Shown: positions 41,241-51,360 of the stretch, in pieces
Numbering within the stretch: position 1 is the stretch's first letter
Layout: the number at the start of each line of letters is the position of its first letter
Source: Chondrus crispus
Lineage: Eukaryota > Rhodophyta > Florideophyceae > Gigartinales > Gigartinaceae
DNA length: 64,000 bases
Direction of reading: 5' to 3'
Assembly (NCBI RefSeq): GCF_000350225.1
Contig: NW_005179025.1
Coordinates: 69,764 to 133,763 of the forward strand
The notes under the pieces: model-generated
Databases searched by the model: none
What the model was told of the DNA's origin: nothing
The model's input: only the letters and a program-made list of their open reading frames with translations
Position numbers and translations under genes: made by a program

Positions 41241-42888
41241 CGTATCAAGGGTTTTTGTGACTCTACGACTCACGACGGGGGTCCAGGCCGGCATCCGCGG
41301 GAACGGGTAAGCATGTCACCGCCGTGATTGATGCCTCTGCATCAGGCAGAATTTGTCCACCGTTCTTCATCGTGCAGGGTAAACAGGTGATGTCCAATTG
41401 GTTTCAGCCCCTAAATGTTAATGCCTATCCTAATGCCAATAGAACGTTGCTGCGAAATTTAGATGCCGAAGGTTGGTTTCCGAAAGGGGGAGTAGTGGTC
41501 TGCACTGACAAGGGGTCCATGGATATGACGGTTCTTCCACTATTTATCAAACACCTTAATAAATACGTCCGAATGTTTGTGCCATCTGATATTCAGTACT
41601 TGCTTACCCTGGATGGGCACGGCTCCCGGAAAGGTATGGAATGGGTGGAGACGTGTGTGGAAAATAAATGTGAAGTCGTCGTTGCCCCAGCTAACACCTC
41701 CCACTTCTTACAGCCCTGCGACCAAGACATTTACAAAACGTTTAATAGTCACATCAGGGCTGTAAGGGATGAGCTAATGAAGCACAAAGTTACTCACACG
41801 AAGTCAATTGGGGTCAAATTGATGTGTGGTGTGCGGGCATTTGAGGCAGTCACGATGGAAAAGTGTGCGATAAGCTTTAGTAAGACCGGTCTTTTTACCT
41901 TCCGCAGGCGGTTGGCGAGGCGTTTTCAGCATGTTCCGGTTATTGACCTCTTTGAGAGAGAGGACAGAACCGCGCCCACCGAGGAAGAGAACAGGCGAGT
42001 CGCAAAACAAATTCGAGAATCCGTCGCTGATCCGTCACGAGCCCTGCAGCGCATTGCAATTTTACTGCAGAGGGCGACGAGTACTAATTCCATACTACTC
42101 AGTTTACGGGGCCGCAGCACAGCCAGTAGTGTGAGCACACATGTATCCGCTCCGAATGTTCCCCTTCTCTGCGGTGCACCTGCAGAATACATAACAGTAC
42201 ACGAAGCAATAACCAAGCGGAGGGATCGACTGGACAAGGAGAAAGCTGACCAGGAGGACAAGAAACGGGAGAAGATACAGAGAGCAGAATTGCTCGCCAC
42301 GGGGCAAGAGGCGAAGCGTCTTGAGAAGCTGAAGAATGCGGCAGAAAAGTGTCGCAAGGCTGAGGTTAAAAAGCTTGAAGCGGAGAAAAGAAAGCAAGCC
42401 GCGCAGGAAAGGAAGCATGCATAGCAAGCCGCTGCGCTGGCGAAAAACAGGCGGTACAGGGCCGAAAACGAGCTGCACGAGACAAAAAAGCAGCAGCGAA
42501 GGGACGCAAGGGTGTCAATTTTGGCCCAAGCACCCCTCAGAAGGCTTCAGCTTCGGCTTTGGTGGATAACTCGGAGAAAAGGACCCGCTCTCCATTGAAG
42601 GGGATCTCCCCTTTGCGTAAATTTAGGAGATCTGGGCAATCTGGGGCTGCTGACACCGAGTAAATAAAACTGTCGAGCTTGTCCTCTTGTCCAAATTATC
42701 CCATGACCCATATCTAGAATTGCAGGAAGATGAGTGGCCATTTGTATACGGGGCAGAAAAATTGTGGTTTTTAATTTGATTGCAGGGCCTAGTGCCAAAT
42801 CCTAATTTACCTGCCAAATTATTCCAGCATGAAATGTATATTAGATTCTTAGTATTTCTGTGTATTCATAACTGCTATCCCGATGTGT

Positions 42889-42969
42889 TGCAGGAAGCTA
42901 TTGCCGAGGGAATATTGGTTAAAGAAATGGTGTCTAAACTGATTTTATAAAATTTCGATTTAATGTATA
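42889..42969 (+). repeat. 81-bp segment shared with 32230-32310
   Basis: Runs from TTGCAGGAAGCTATTGCC to TTTAATGTATA, identical at both loci and in the same orientation; a subterminal 3' part of the pogo-like element. Confidence 0.9.
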
Positions 42970-42990
42970 CTTTTTTGCAAAAAAAAACCC

Positions 42991-43026
42991 GCCTCATATG
43001 AGGTCAAGCCTGACCTCATATGAGGC
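42991..43026. repeat. Perfect 16-bp inverted repeat, 4-base loop
   Basis: GCCTCATATGAGGTCA, loop AGCC, then the exact complement. CCTCATATGAGG is itself palindromic and also appears near the left end of the element (31926 and 32426), so it may be a transposase-binding block. Confidence 0.9.
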
Positions 43027-43370
43027 AACTTGCCGGTCGTCTAGACACTAGAGTTGCTCGTGACCAAATCTATCTCCAAAAATCAAAAATTTACTCATTT
43101 ACTCAACCACTACTGTAGCGGTGCTCTTAGTGGTACAGTACCCTTGTACTGTACGTGTCACGTAAAATACCAAAGATGCTTGAATCCTGCCGCGCGGGCA
43201 ACTCCGCCCGAAACCCCCTAATTGACCCGTAAAAGCTATATTTTATGTGCAGAGAAACACCCCAGAGAAACCCACTCGCTCGGCGGTGCAATGCACACGT
43301 ACTGTACAGTAGTCCTACAGTACTGTACTGTGTGTGCAGGGCCCAACAACAAGTAACTCCTAGTAACCTG

Positions 43371-43624
43371 ACGATGGGCCCTGTACACTTGGACCCAGCA
43401 TGGGACAGAGGTAGTGCAGGTTGGGCCCGTACACTTGGGCCCAACACTAGTAGTGCATGCAGGGGTTGGGCCTACACACTTGGAAAACGATGGGCCCTGT
43501 ACACTTGGACCCAGCATGGGGCTGAGTTAGCGCAGGTTGGGCCTGTACACTTGGGCCCCCAGACCCGGCATGGGGCAGAGGTAGTGCAAGTTTGGCCCAA
43601 GAGGTAGTGCAAGTTGGGCCCTGA
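43371..43624. repeat. Minisatellite with TTGGGCCC core, left flank of the recombinase cluster
   Basis: Degenerate units such as GATGGGCCCTGTACACTTGG recur; the best-matched pair (43371 and 43488) is 117 bp apart. The TTGGGCC(C) core is shared with the array at 51361-52090. Confidence 0.8.
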
Positions 43625-43649
43625 GGCTGATAGTAATTACAGCCACTCG
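43625..43649 (+). repeat. 25-bp sequence repeated exactly at 16811-16835
   Basis: Lies directly at the edge of the minisatellite, where the sequence changes to non-repetitive DNA. It is a candidate end or insertion mark of a mobile element. Confidence 0.75.
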
Positions 43650-44332
43650 ACGCAAACAAATAGTCCGTGCATACAAATAGTCCGTCCGTTCACCCCCGCT
43701 GCGGCGGCGGCAGCACCCATCCCACCACTACTCCGTACTGCTGTTTCTCGTTCGGCCTTTCTCTCTTTGCTCTACTCCTTCCAGTTCTCTCAATTCCGCT
43801 TTGCCGTCGCGCAAAACCCATCTTCTGCCCACGACTCTGTCGTTTTACTACGTTCGAGTTTGAACTCACGTGGGAGTGGCGGAAGGTTTACTGTGATTGT
43901 CACCTTGGAACCTCGCCTGCAGCTCTACTACCTATCGTGGACGCCGTTGCTGTGTCGTTGGCTCACTTCGGAGCTTCTTTGGCCTCGTGCCACTACCTAT
44001 TCGCCTATATTCGTCGATCCCAGTGCTGATATATCATTTCGCTTGTCGGCATCACTGTTGCGGGTTTTTTTCTTATTCTCACCGTTCGGGTCGCCTCGTT
44101 GTTTTGGAATTTGATCTTTATTCCACAACTGCCTCTTCGCTAGAGCAGTTTCTGTTGATACCAGCACTCGTTTTGTCCGAGTATTGGATCTTTTCGCCTT
44201 GCTTTTTGTGCTCTTCAACGTCTTTGCTTTATTGGGCCGGTGGACATTACTGGTTTTTGTTAGTTTTTCAGACTTCCGGTGTAGCTTTGGGCTTTCTATC
44301 TCTTTGCTTTACGGTCTACAGTATCTTTCTTC

Positions 44333-45468
44333 ATGTCTACCAGACCCTCTTCTTCAAGAGGAAAGCAGCTCTCGCACGCAAAATTGTGTGAAGAAGCGGC
44401 CTTTGGTAGATTTGTTTCTTCTAAAGTTAGAGATTCTTTTATAAAAGCAGTCCACTTTCAAGGAGAACGTGAAGGAAAAGCACCCTATTCCCTTCTTTCT
44501 ACTTTGCTTCAGGTATCGGAGCGATTTAATGCGAAGTTAGAGAGCTACCGTGACCAGTTCGAGACAGGCGATGAGGTTCTCGAGAGGCCACCAACTCCTG
44601 GGACAGATACGGAATGGATGCAGGGCGAATCATACCCTGAAGCACTGGCCGCTATTACAGAAGCCAATACCGGGGAGAAAGAACCGGAGTTCCTAACTGA
44701 AGATGAGGTAAGCTGGAACGGGGAGCTTGGGTATACGGGATCACTTTGGCGCGAGTGGATAAATGAAGAAGATGATGAAAAGGCAGAAGAAATGAACAGG
44801 CTCGCAGACAGGATAAGGAAGAAGAAGAAAATTCGAATTGAGAACTTGGTCTTTAATACTTTACTCAAGGAAACCACTTTTTTGACTCAATCTGTTGACG
44901 AACGCGACCAACAAGTTCAAGAAGCTATGTTGGAGCTTTCCAAGCGCACTGGAAATCGTACGAGAAAAATAGAAGTGGAAAAAGGGCTAAGCATGCCAAG
45001 CGAGCTAAAGAAGAGAGCGCAGGCCTTTCTAAGTCACAGAAGAGAGCTAGAAGAAAGGCATCAGCCAAGAAGAAGGCTTCGGCAAAGATACCGTCTAGCC
45101 GAACTGGTTAGGAAAATAAAATTGCTTACGAGGTCTAGTACCGGCCTTTTCTGTATGTTCCCCCGTCTACATTTCCCATTTTCTCCAAATTAGAAGTTTT
45201 AGTTTCAAAATTTAATTATTCAAAATGTTTTAGGTCCAACTTGAAATATGTTTCCTGTTTTTAATTTCCAGTTCGACCTGTAAAAAAGCTGCGTCGGCCT
45301 CTGTCCGATTTTTCTCTTGCTCTCACTTCCAACGACACACCAACCACATCAACCAAGGCAACTTCACGATTTCATTACCCAGTCCACCCCACTACGTCAC
45401 CAAGTTGTTTATCTACTCTACCAAGAAGCTTACCCACGGCAACTTTTGTTGCGGTTTTACAGCGTTGA
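44333..45468 (+). CDS. Unknown charged protein of the recombinase cluster, two exons
   Basis: Exon 1 is 44333-45152 and exon 2 is 45272-45468. The intron (119 bp) has donor T|GTATGT and acceptor TTTTTAATTTCCAG. Splicing gives 338 residues; without it the frame ends at 45191-45193. The protein is Glu/Lys/Arg-rich: an acidic middle (EPEFLTEDEVSWNGELGY), then helices likely to form coiled coil (MNRLADRIRKKKKIRIENL, LKKRAQAFLSHRRELEER), then a Ser/Thr/Pro tail. Not recognised. The 700 bases upstream are pyrimidine-rich leader-like DNA. More coding-looking pieces follow exon 2 up to 45650, so further exons into the Ulp1 gene are possible. Confidence 0.5.
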
Positions 45469-45654
45469 GACAGGTCTCACGCTGGAGAGGTTTGCGCCCA
45501 GGTTTGCGGATCGCAACGCTTTCACCGCTCCGAAGAATCAAGCTACAAGACCGCTCAAGTCTAGAAGTGAGAAGGTGTACTCAGTTGTGCTAACGAGGAT
45601 CAGGCGGCTGCCGTCCGGTTAGGAGGTACAACTTCCGAAGAGTACACCTAGGGA

Positions 45655-47595
45655 ATGAGGCCACTGTTGACGAGCAGTTTACGATGCCCTCGAGGAAATA
45701 ATTACTCCTCCCCTTCATCGCGGGGTAAAAAGCGGGGCGGAAACAACTGCAACCAACAGGATAGAAAGCGCCGTCGAAGGATTCTCACTTTCATGAGAAA
45801 CGCTTCAAGGAGAAATCTGTTTCCTCGTCCTTCTATTATGGGCGCTTCACAAAAAGAAGATGATGAGAGTGCCCTGCAGGAGTTTTTGGATCATAATCTA
45901 AGGCAAGAGCTTGCAGGAAACAGTGGTTCTAGCTGGATAGATTGCACTTCCGCCGGAAAGCTACTTCATAGCATGCTGCTTGACGCCGGTTTGGGTCAGT
46001 TTGAGCCCGAGGAAAGAACACTGATTGGAACTACCCATCTTGGAATAACTTTGACAGGAGAGAATAATCTACGACAGAAAGACAAATCCCGTAAGCTTAG
46101 CAAGATAATAATTAAAACTCTCACAGATGGATACATATATTCTTCTTCAGAAAAGTTCGCGCTTCCTCCAACCCTTTTTGTTCCGATACATATGAGCACA
46201 TCGGATTGTGGGCATTGGGGATACGTAGCTGCGGTACCTGCTGGTGTAGAGCACTGTAAACATGTTCGAATCTACTATGGTGACAGCCTGAGGTGGCAGC
46301 CACCAGCTGGAATTCTTGAGACTCTTCAGTGTTATCTTTGCCATATTTTCCCAAAGATAAAGTTTACTGTTGCCACTGAGAACCATGCCCTTGACACATT
46401 AAACTACAAAGAGAAATTGGATGGATTTAGCTGTGGGTTTTATGTCCTATCGGCTGCTTCCAACTTCTGTGTGAAGAGAGGATTCATGCCAGTAGAAACA
46501 TTTAAAAAGAGAAGTAAAAAGTTGTTCGAAAACTTTGGTCAGGCTTGTGTTCGAGCCCTTTTGACTATGACACTCCGCGCAATAAAGCACTTCGGAAGCA
46601 CAAAGATATCGGACTGTCGAGTTGTGTCATACAACAGCAAAAGAAGACGAAGCCTTCGTCTGGAAGGTAGGCGAAATGTGGATATTTCCGAGAAAGATTC
46701 TCAAGATTCGAAGCACGCATTGAAAGAGCAACACCCATCTGACTCTGACATCATCAAAAAAGGGGATGACCATGAAATCATGCCAATAACACCCGTAGTT
46801 GAACCGACGAATGAGGACTCCCTTGGTTCTTTGTGTGGAATTTGGGATATCGAAGAAGAAGAGACCTCAGACGAGATCGATTGCGAGATTCTTTCCTCTT
46901 TCCACAAGCAAAACACGCCTAGGAGCGCTTCATATTCCTTTACAACTTCAAATCCACAAATCCACAGCCCTAAGTTGATATGTGATAAACCTACGTTTGA
47001 AACCATCAAAATCTCTGGCTGCGACATTAGTTCTTTGCTATTGCATTACGTTTTTATTGAGGGAGTAGACTTACAGCCTTCTCATATACGAGAAAAAGTG
47101 ACGCTGGTAGGAGTCAACTTCGAGCCAGGGAATAGAGCTAATGACTCTGGAAATGGGAGACAAAATACTCACAGTCGGCCTATCTCTCTTTTGAAGACTT
47201 CGAACGCAAATAAACGAAACAAGTACGGCGAAGCTCAACCTAAGAAAGGAAGAATTGGAAAAGTAGAAGAAAAGCATGTAGCTAACCTTACATCATTTGT
47301 AGGAGATCGGTTCGACGAAGGGCATGTCTTTGGAAGAGTCTTCACAAGAAAATATAAGAATGGAACCGGTAAGTACATTGGAAGGACTAGACTTCGCTGT
47401 TTACGCTATGGAAAATATTGCAAATGTCCCTGTCAAATCGTGGCTCGACGTCTCACAAGTGAATCGGGTTGGAGCGTTCGTGCGCTGTTGACACACGAGA
47501 ACCACGAGCTTATTCGCCATGTGCCTGAAAAGAAGAATGCGCACCTCTCTTCTCTGAAGGCTTCCATCAACAAACATTTTGGAAGTGAGAATTAA
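45655..47595 (+). CDS. Ulp1-type (C48) cysteine protease with C-terminal FAR1/WRKY-like zinc finger
   Basis: 646 residues from the first ATG; a later Met (MGASQKEDDES, 45838) may be the real start. Residues 180-275 look like a Ulp1/SENP catalytic core: His187 in DCGHWGYVAAV, Asp210 in RIYYGDSLRW, Cys260 in DGFSCGFYVL. The usual oxyanion-hole Gln six residues before the Cys is Lys, so activity is uncertain. Residues about 330-540 are acidic and probably disordered. Residues 560-630 hold a C-C-H-H finger of the FAR1/WRKY-GCM1 type (FGRVFTRKYKNGTGKYIG, RCLRYGKYCKCPCQIV, LTHENHEL). Ulp1 domains are known cargo of Mutator-like and some other transposons, and FAR1 fingers are transposase DNA-binding domains. 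Here it probably helps a mobile element. Confidence 0.72.
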   Translation: MRPLLTSSLRCPRGNNYSSPSSRGKKRGGNNCNQQDRKRRRRILTFMRNASRRNLFPRPSIMGASQKEDDESALQEFLDHNLRQELAGNSGSSWIDCTSAGKLLHSMLLDAGLGQFEPEERTLIGTTHLGITLTGENNLRQKDKSRKLSKIIIKTLTDGYIYSSSEKFALPPTLFVPIHMSTSDCGHWGYVAAVPAGVEHCKHVRIYYGDSLRWQPPAGILETLQCYLCHIFPKIKFTVATENHALDTLNYKEKLDGFSCGFYVLSAASNFCVKRGFMPVETFKKRSKKLFENFGQACVRALLTMTLRAIKHFGSTKISDCRVVSYNSKRRRSLRLEGRRNVDISEKDSQDSKHALKEQHPSDSDIIKKGDDHEIMPITPVVEPTNEDSLGSLCGIWDIEEEETSDEIDCEILSSFHKQNTPRSASYSFTTSNPQIHSPKLICDKPTFETIKISGCDISSLLLHYVFIEGVDLQPSHIREKVTLVGVNFEPGNRANDSGNGRQNTHSRPISLLKTSNANKRNKYGEAQPKKGRIGKVEEKHVANLTSFVGDRFDEGHVFGRVFTRKYKNGTGKYIGRTRLRCLRYGKYCKCPCQIVARRLTSESGWSVRALLTHENHELIRHVPEKKNAHLSSLKASINKHFGSEN

Positions 47596-47771
47596 AGTCG
47601 AGGTGCATAATGAGTCCAGAGTTAAAGCCTTAATCTGGCTACATCATTTGATCATAAAAGAAAACGCATTGGGTTCGTCATGAGCTGTGACAAATCCTCA
47701 AGAATTCGTAGATTGTAGCACTATTTGAATAATCAAATGAAAGTAACAAAGTATTTTATTATCTTTGTTGT

Positions 47772-48900
47772 CTACTTCCACAGTGCTGATTTGACATCAT
47801 CTTTCCTTAGTACGTTTTTCGTCCATTCCATCCATTTGAATTGTTCGTTGAACAGTTTTTTGAGATCATTACTTTTGCTATAAGCGCATGACAAACCATA
47901 GTTCTGTTTTATCATTTTTGACTCGGATAACGATGTGAAAGCTTTTTCGTACTCCTTGACAGACCTTTCGCTACAAAAATGAAAGAAAGCCATTGCTATC
48001 GTTTTGCGTTTCGCGTAGAGCGCCTTACTAGAAACTTGTTTTCCATTCTTGAGCAATTTTCGGTTTCTTTTGTATACAGACCATTCCATAAGTGCTTTCT
48101 CAAGCGCTACCACTGGATCAGGCCTCACCCACCACCTCAATATGCTAGCCACAGTGTCCGAGCAACGTGGTATCTCAGCTTTTCTCACTGTACTTGAAGT
48201 GGGAGGTTGAAATGTGAGCTGTGTCAGCGTCTTCGACTGGCATTTTGTGCTTCGTTTTTTCTCTATCTCTCTTCTGTTCTTTAAACCTTCCAATTTCTGT
48301 TTCGCTGTGAAATCTTTTACCCCTTTTACTGCTCCCGGGTGTTTGAGCGATCCAGAATGCAGGGTGGAAACATGATAAATTGTTGTTGATGACTTGGAAG
48401 GCAAAAGATGACCGTGATATGGTGTTTGAAAGTGATGCGATATCCTCTCCTGTGGCAAGTCTCGTAGGACAATTAAGCAATGGAGGTAGAGCTTGACCGG
48501 TGACTGGATGGGTCCCTTGCGGATGATACAATGGTTCCGTGGACTTCACTGCCGAGGTCAACAAGAGTAAGGACTCCTGAAAAGTATCGAGAATTTTAGA
48601 TCCTCTCGCCTCGAACAGCGGGTTAGGTCGCAAGTCGCTTTCATATGATAGAAACCCTTCTGGTAGAGCTTGTATCGGACAAAGCTGCTGCTGCATTCCA
48701 TTTTGTGATGCTGTTGGATCTGAAAGAGCGAACTTCTCACTCTTATCAGAAAAAGATTTGAATACCTCAGCTACTGCCCGGATTATCTGTACTTGGCGAT
48801 CTGTAGGTGCGGTTTGAGCGAGACTGATCCGGCGATGAGATTTCTCTCTGTATCCCATTCTGAGACGTGACAAACCGCTGTGGTAGACTTGAAAGAACAC
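47772..48900 (-). CDS. Unknown minus-strand gene of the recombinase cluster, two overlapping frames
   Basis: An upstream frame (48900-48175) encodes IIRAVAEVFKSFSDKSEKFA, LPEGFLSYESDLRPNPL and FHPAFWIAQTPGSSKRGKR. A second frame (to 47772) encodes ILRWWVRPDPVVALEKALME, KRKTIAMAFFHFCSERSVKE and FNEQFKWMEWTKNVLRKDD. They overlap at 48175-48458, and the change must occur there by intron, mutation or ribosomal frameshift. A third coding-like stretch (48973-48767, Ser-rich) may be a first exon. Not recognised. It is transcribed away from the recombinase, from a shared gap of about 200 bp. Confidence 0.5.
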
Positions 48901-49106
48901 TATGCTGAAGGGTACGGGAACGAGAGTGTACAGAGATACCTTCAGGACTGGAAAGCTGTCGCTCAGATGTCAAATGAAGGGCAACAACGGAAACTTAATT
49001 TTCTGAAATATTTATTTGTAACCGACAGTTGAAACGTTTGCAAAGCCTATGATTTCCCCCAGAACGGCTTACGATCTTCGACTTCTGACGCTCAACTCGG
49101 TACAAA
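48901..49106. promoter_or_regulatory. Putative bidirectional promoter
   Basis: About 200 bp between the divergent starts of the unknown gene and the recombinase; an AT-rich core lies around 49000 (AATTTTCTGAAATATTTATTTG). Inferred only from layout. Confidence 0.35.
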
Positions 49107-50243
49107 ATGGAGCCAAATATTGACGCAGGTATAATTGCAGAACGGATCGTCCGCAATCCAACTTCTGAGTCGTCTCAGAAACGATACAAGTCATCCGCTC
49201 AATTGTACCATGAATGGCTGGTGGCACTTGGCGCTAACGTTGATGAGCTTGATTGCTCGCCTACAAGAAAAAAGGAATCTGATCCTGTTTTTGTAGCTTG
49301 TGCTCTTATCATCGCAAGGTGTGGTCCGCGAGAAGATGGTTTCGAGGGACTTAAAGCAAAGTCAACAGGAGGCGCAATCAAAAGTGCTGTAGTGTCCTAC
49401 TGGAGACGAAGAGGAATAGATGGAGAGTATGTCAGACTCCCAGATGGATCCTTTACTGGTAACCCTGGCAAGTCTCCTGACCTGCAGTCCTTAATAAACC
49501 GATTGGATGAAGCGCAGCGCATATCTCGTGCAAATATAACGAGAAGGGCATACCAAGAAACTCATGAGGATGTCAGAGCTCTTTACTACAGATTTGTCGA
49601 AGATCAGCTACCTGCTGCTATTAGAAGAGACCCGACAGTCAACTACTCCGAGCTTCAAGTCGCTTGCTTGAATATGATGCAGTTTAGCTCCGTATCAAGA
49701 GGTTCGGAAATGTTAGCGCTCAAGATGAAAGACTTCTGCTTCACTGGAAACACAATTGATTCACCAATTGTTGGAGTTCTTCCAATTACTAAGAACCGGA
49801 AAACAAGTTACACTTACTTCAGATTTTCTAAAGCTGTAGATGTGTCCATTTGTGGCTTACGAGCACTCATGGGGTGGTTCTGTGTCTTAAGATCCCACGC
49901 TGTATGCAGTGGAAACCTCTTCGTTCAAGTGAAGTCTAACGTCCTTCAAAGCGGTACTAAATTGGATGGCAGTTCGTACGCCCGTCTTTTACGGGGCATG
50001 GGCGAGAAGTGTGGAATCTATGGATTGGCTGAGCACAGCGCGCGTAGAGGGGGAGCGGGGTACTACTACTACGTTCTGCGACGAGATTTGTTCTTTCTCT
50101 ACAGGGCATTCTCATGGGAGAGCCTGACAGAAATGTTGAAATACGTGGGCTTGGAAGACGTTCACAACTCGTACGCCTTGCTTGGGTTTACTGCTTTTGG
50201 AACGAATGAGTTATTCTTTTCTATGCAACCCACGAATCATTAG
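49107..50243 (+). CDS. Tyrosine recombinase, Crypton-like
   Basis: Single-exon, 378 residues. The N-terminal half resembles a SAM-like core-binding helix bundle (SQKRYKSSAQLYHEWLVALG). The C-terminal half has the tyrosine-recombinase set: Arg198 in SSVSRGSEMLALKMKDF, a Lys-bearing beta hairpin (ITKNRKTSYTYF, about 229-232), His310-x-x-Arg313 in EHSARRGGAGYYYY, Trp337 in FSWESLTEMLKYVG, and a candidate nucleophile Tyr346. All catalytic positions are present, so the enzyme may be active. No RT partner, which fits Cryptons and related eukaryotic YR transposons rather than DIRS/Ngaro. A phage-type integrase is less likely, given the eukaryotic setting and C-terminal form. Confidence 0.8.
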   Translation: MEPNIDAGIIAERIVRNPTSESSQKRYKSSAQLYHEWLVALGANVDELDCSPTRKKESDPVFVACALIIARCGPREDGFEGLKAKSTGGAIKSAVVSYWRRRGIDGEYVRLPDGSFTGNPGKSPDLQSLINRLDEAQRISRANITRRAYQETHEDVRALYYRFVEDQLPAAIRRDPTVNYSELQVACLNMMQFSSVSRGSEMLALKMKDFCFTGNTIDSPIVGVLPITKNRKTSYTYFRFSKAVDVSICGLRALMGWFCVLRSHAVCSGNLFVQVKSNVLQSGTKLDGSSYARLLRGMGEKCGIYGLAEHSARRGGAGYYYYVLRRDLFFLYRAFSWESLTEMLKYVGLEDVHNSYALLGFTAFGTNELFFSMQPTNH

Positions 50244-51360
50244 AGAACTGTTTCCGACGGTGTTTACCTACCAAGTAAACCTAAATTTGTTTCAGGAGCG
50301 CACGATTCTATTCATGTATTTCGTAAAAAAGCACCTCTGTTTGTATTATTTCTGACAATCACAAATTGAACACAAATGGCAGTCCACCATTACGTCAGAG
50401 GTGCCTTTCTCTGTATATGAATGTAAATTTTGCGTTTGATGTTCATAATTTCAATTGAAAGCCTTGTATTTAGGACTACTCTAGCGGAAAAACGTCTAGA
50501 GAAGATTCGAGAAAGTTTTGAATGGAATTTCATCGCATACTGGTTGCTACAATCAGTTATTCAGAATCTGATGACTTCATGATTACACCTTGATCCTTAA
50601 ACGTGATCGTACTTACACACGTAAGATGATTATAACCCCTTGTAGTCCCGTTCTCTTCAAATGCAGGGCCTGATAGTTATGATGGCGAAAGAGTCTTCTT
50701 GCTTTGCTATCCGTAAGAACCTTTGACCTACTCTTCCATCATAAAACTGTAATGCAAATTTCACTGTGAAAGTAATATACTGTGAAGTTCGTGATTCAAC
50801 TCATGAAATGTCATAGCGTACTGTGGAATCAAGAAAATGACAGTTACGATCTTGAAAGAGATCTTGACGACAAAATCTCAAAAGGCGTTGATTAAAGACA
50901 AAACTAACAATCACTTAGGCTTCTTTTGCCATTCAGCTGCAGACGGCTAGAACTCTCGTCCATGGTTGATATGTATCGCTATGATGAGCTTAGAACAGTT
51001 CTTGCAAAACTCTACTCCTTATAGTTCCACACACGTAAAACTGATGGAGAATTTAAAGGAGACAGTAGTACTAATGTATCCTTAGATAATACCGCAGGGT
51101 GTATATATAATGCTATTGAGCATGACAAATTATGAAAATATTAACAACTAAAGAAGACATGGTCTGATTAGACATGGCCCGATTGTGAAACGTTTAAGAG
51201 CATTTAAAAATAGAGCTAGCCATGGACGTATACGCATTGTGTTGCCAGTAAACGAAGGATTACACTGTGAAGACGATATGTTCCCCATAAATAGGTTCTT
51301 CTCTGCAGAACAGTTGGGCGTTCGATGAGGGGGGGTCTTCAAAAAACCTGAAGAAACGTG
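50244..51360. other. AT-rich DNA after the recombinase, no gene recognised
   Basis: Contains a 9-bp perfect inverted repeat (GCACCTCTG 50331-50339; complement 50396-50404) soon after the recombinase stop, which could be a transcript end or part of the element end. Confidence 0.4.

Larger units (their letters stand above)
32949..42663 (+). pseudogene. pogo/Tigger-like (DDE_1) transposase, split by two LTR insertions
   Basis: Piece 1 (32949-33241) is an N-terminal DNA-binding region with Psq-type HTH character (TTLPTSKIASLCGLSCGTCR). Piece 2 (33917-34252) continues in frame once the solo LTR and one target repeat are discounted, and ends in the first catalytic block WNLDETNVDP. Piece 3 (41241 to about 42663) has IVQGKQVMSNWF, the second D in LLTLDGHGSR, the third D in LQPCDQDIYK, and a Lys/Glu-rich coiled tail. 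Piece 3 also has its own decay: a frameshift near 41305, a TAG at 42422, and a shift to a third frame that ends at 42661-42663. The decay suggests the element was dead before or soon after the insertions. Confidence 0.85.
31811..43106 (+). mobile_element. pogo/Tigger-like DDE transposon carrying nested insertions
   Basis: The boundaries are approximate: both ends carry a related inverted sequence (AAATGAGTAAAT near 31820; its complement near 43085-43100, followed inwards by GGAGATAGATTT and CTAGTGTCTAG). Between them lies a DDE_1 transposase gene in three pieces. The left side is duplicated (31811-32724). Removing the solo LTR and the LTR element leaves about 3.6 kb, a normal size for such elements. 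Confidence 0.7.
44333..50243. mobile_element. Candidate Crypton-like element: tyrosine recombinase with Ulp1/FAR1-finger cargo
   Basis: Four gene units lie together between two TTGGGCCC minisatellites: an unknown two-exon gene (+), the Ulp1-finger gene (+), an unknown gene (-), and a tyrosine recombinase (+). No reverse transcriptase is present, so it is not a DIRS element. Cryptons lack TIRs and leave little mark on insertion, so true ends cannot be fixed here; the outer limits are probably within 43.6-51.3 kb. The grouping is inferred from proximity and from the absence of host-type genes. Confidence 0.5.

Noticed and set aside
43897-44391. Hydrophobic plus-strand frame of 164 residues before the two-exon gene
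   Set aside because: Its Phe/Leu/Ser content comes from a pyrimidine-rich leader; it overlaps the better-supported start at 44333 in another frame.
49107-50243. DIRS/Ngaro retroelement recombinase
   Set aside because: No reverse transcriptase or split direct/inverted repeats nearby; Crypton-like is simpler.
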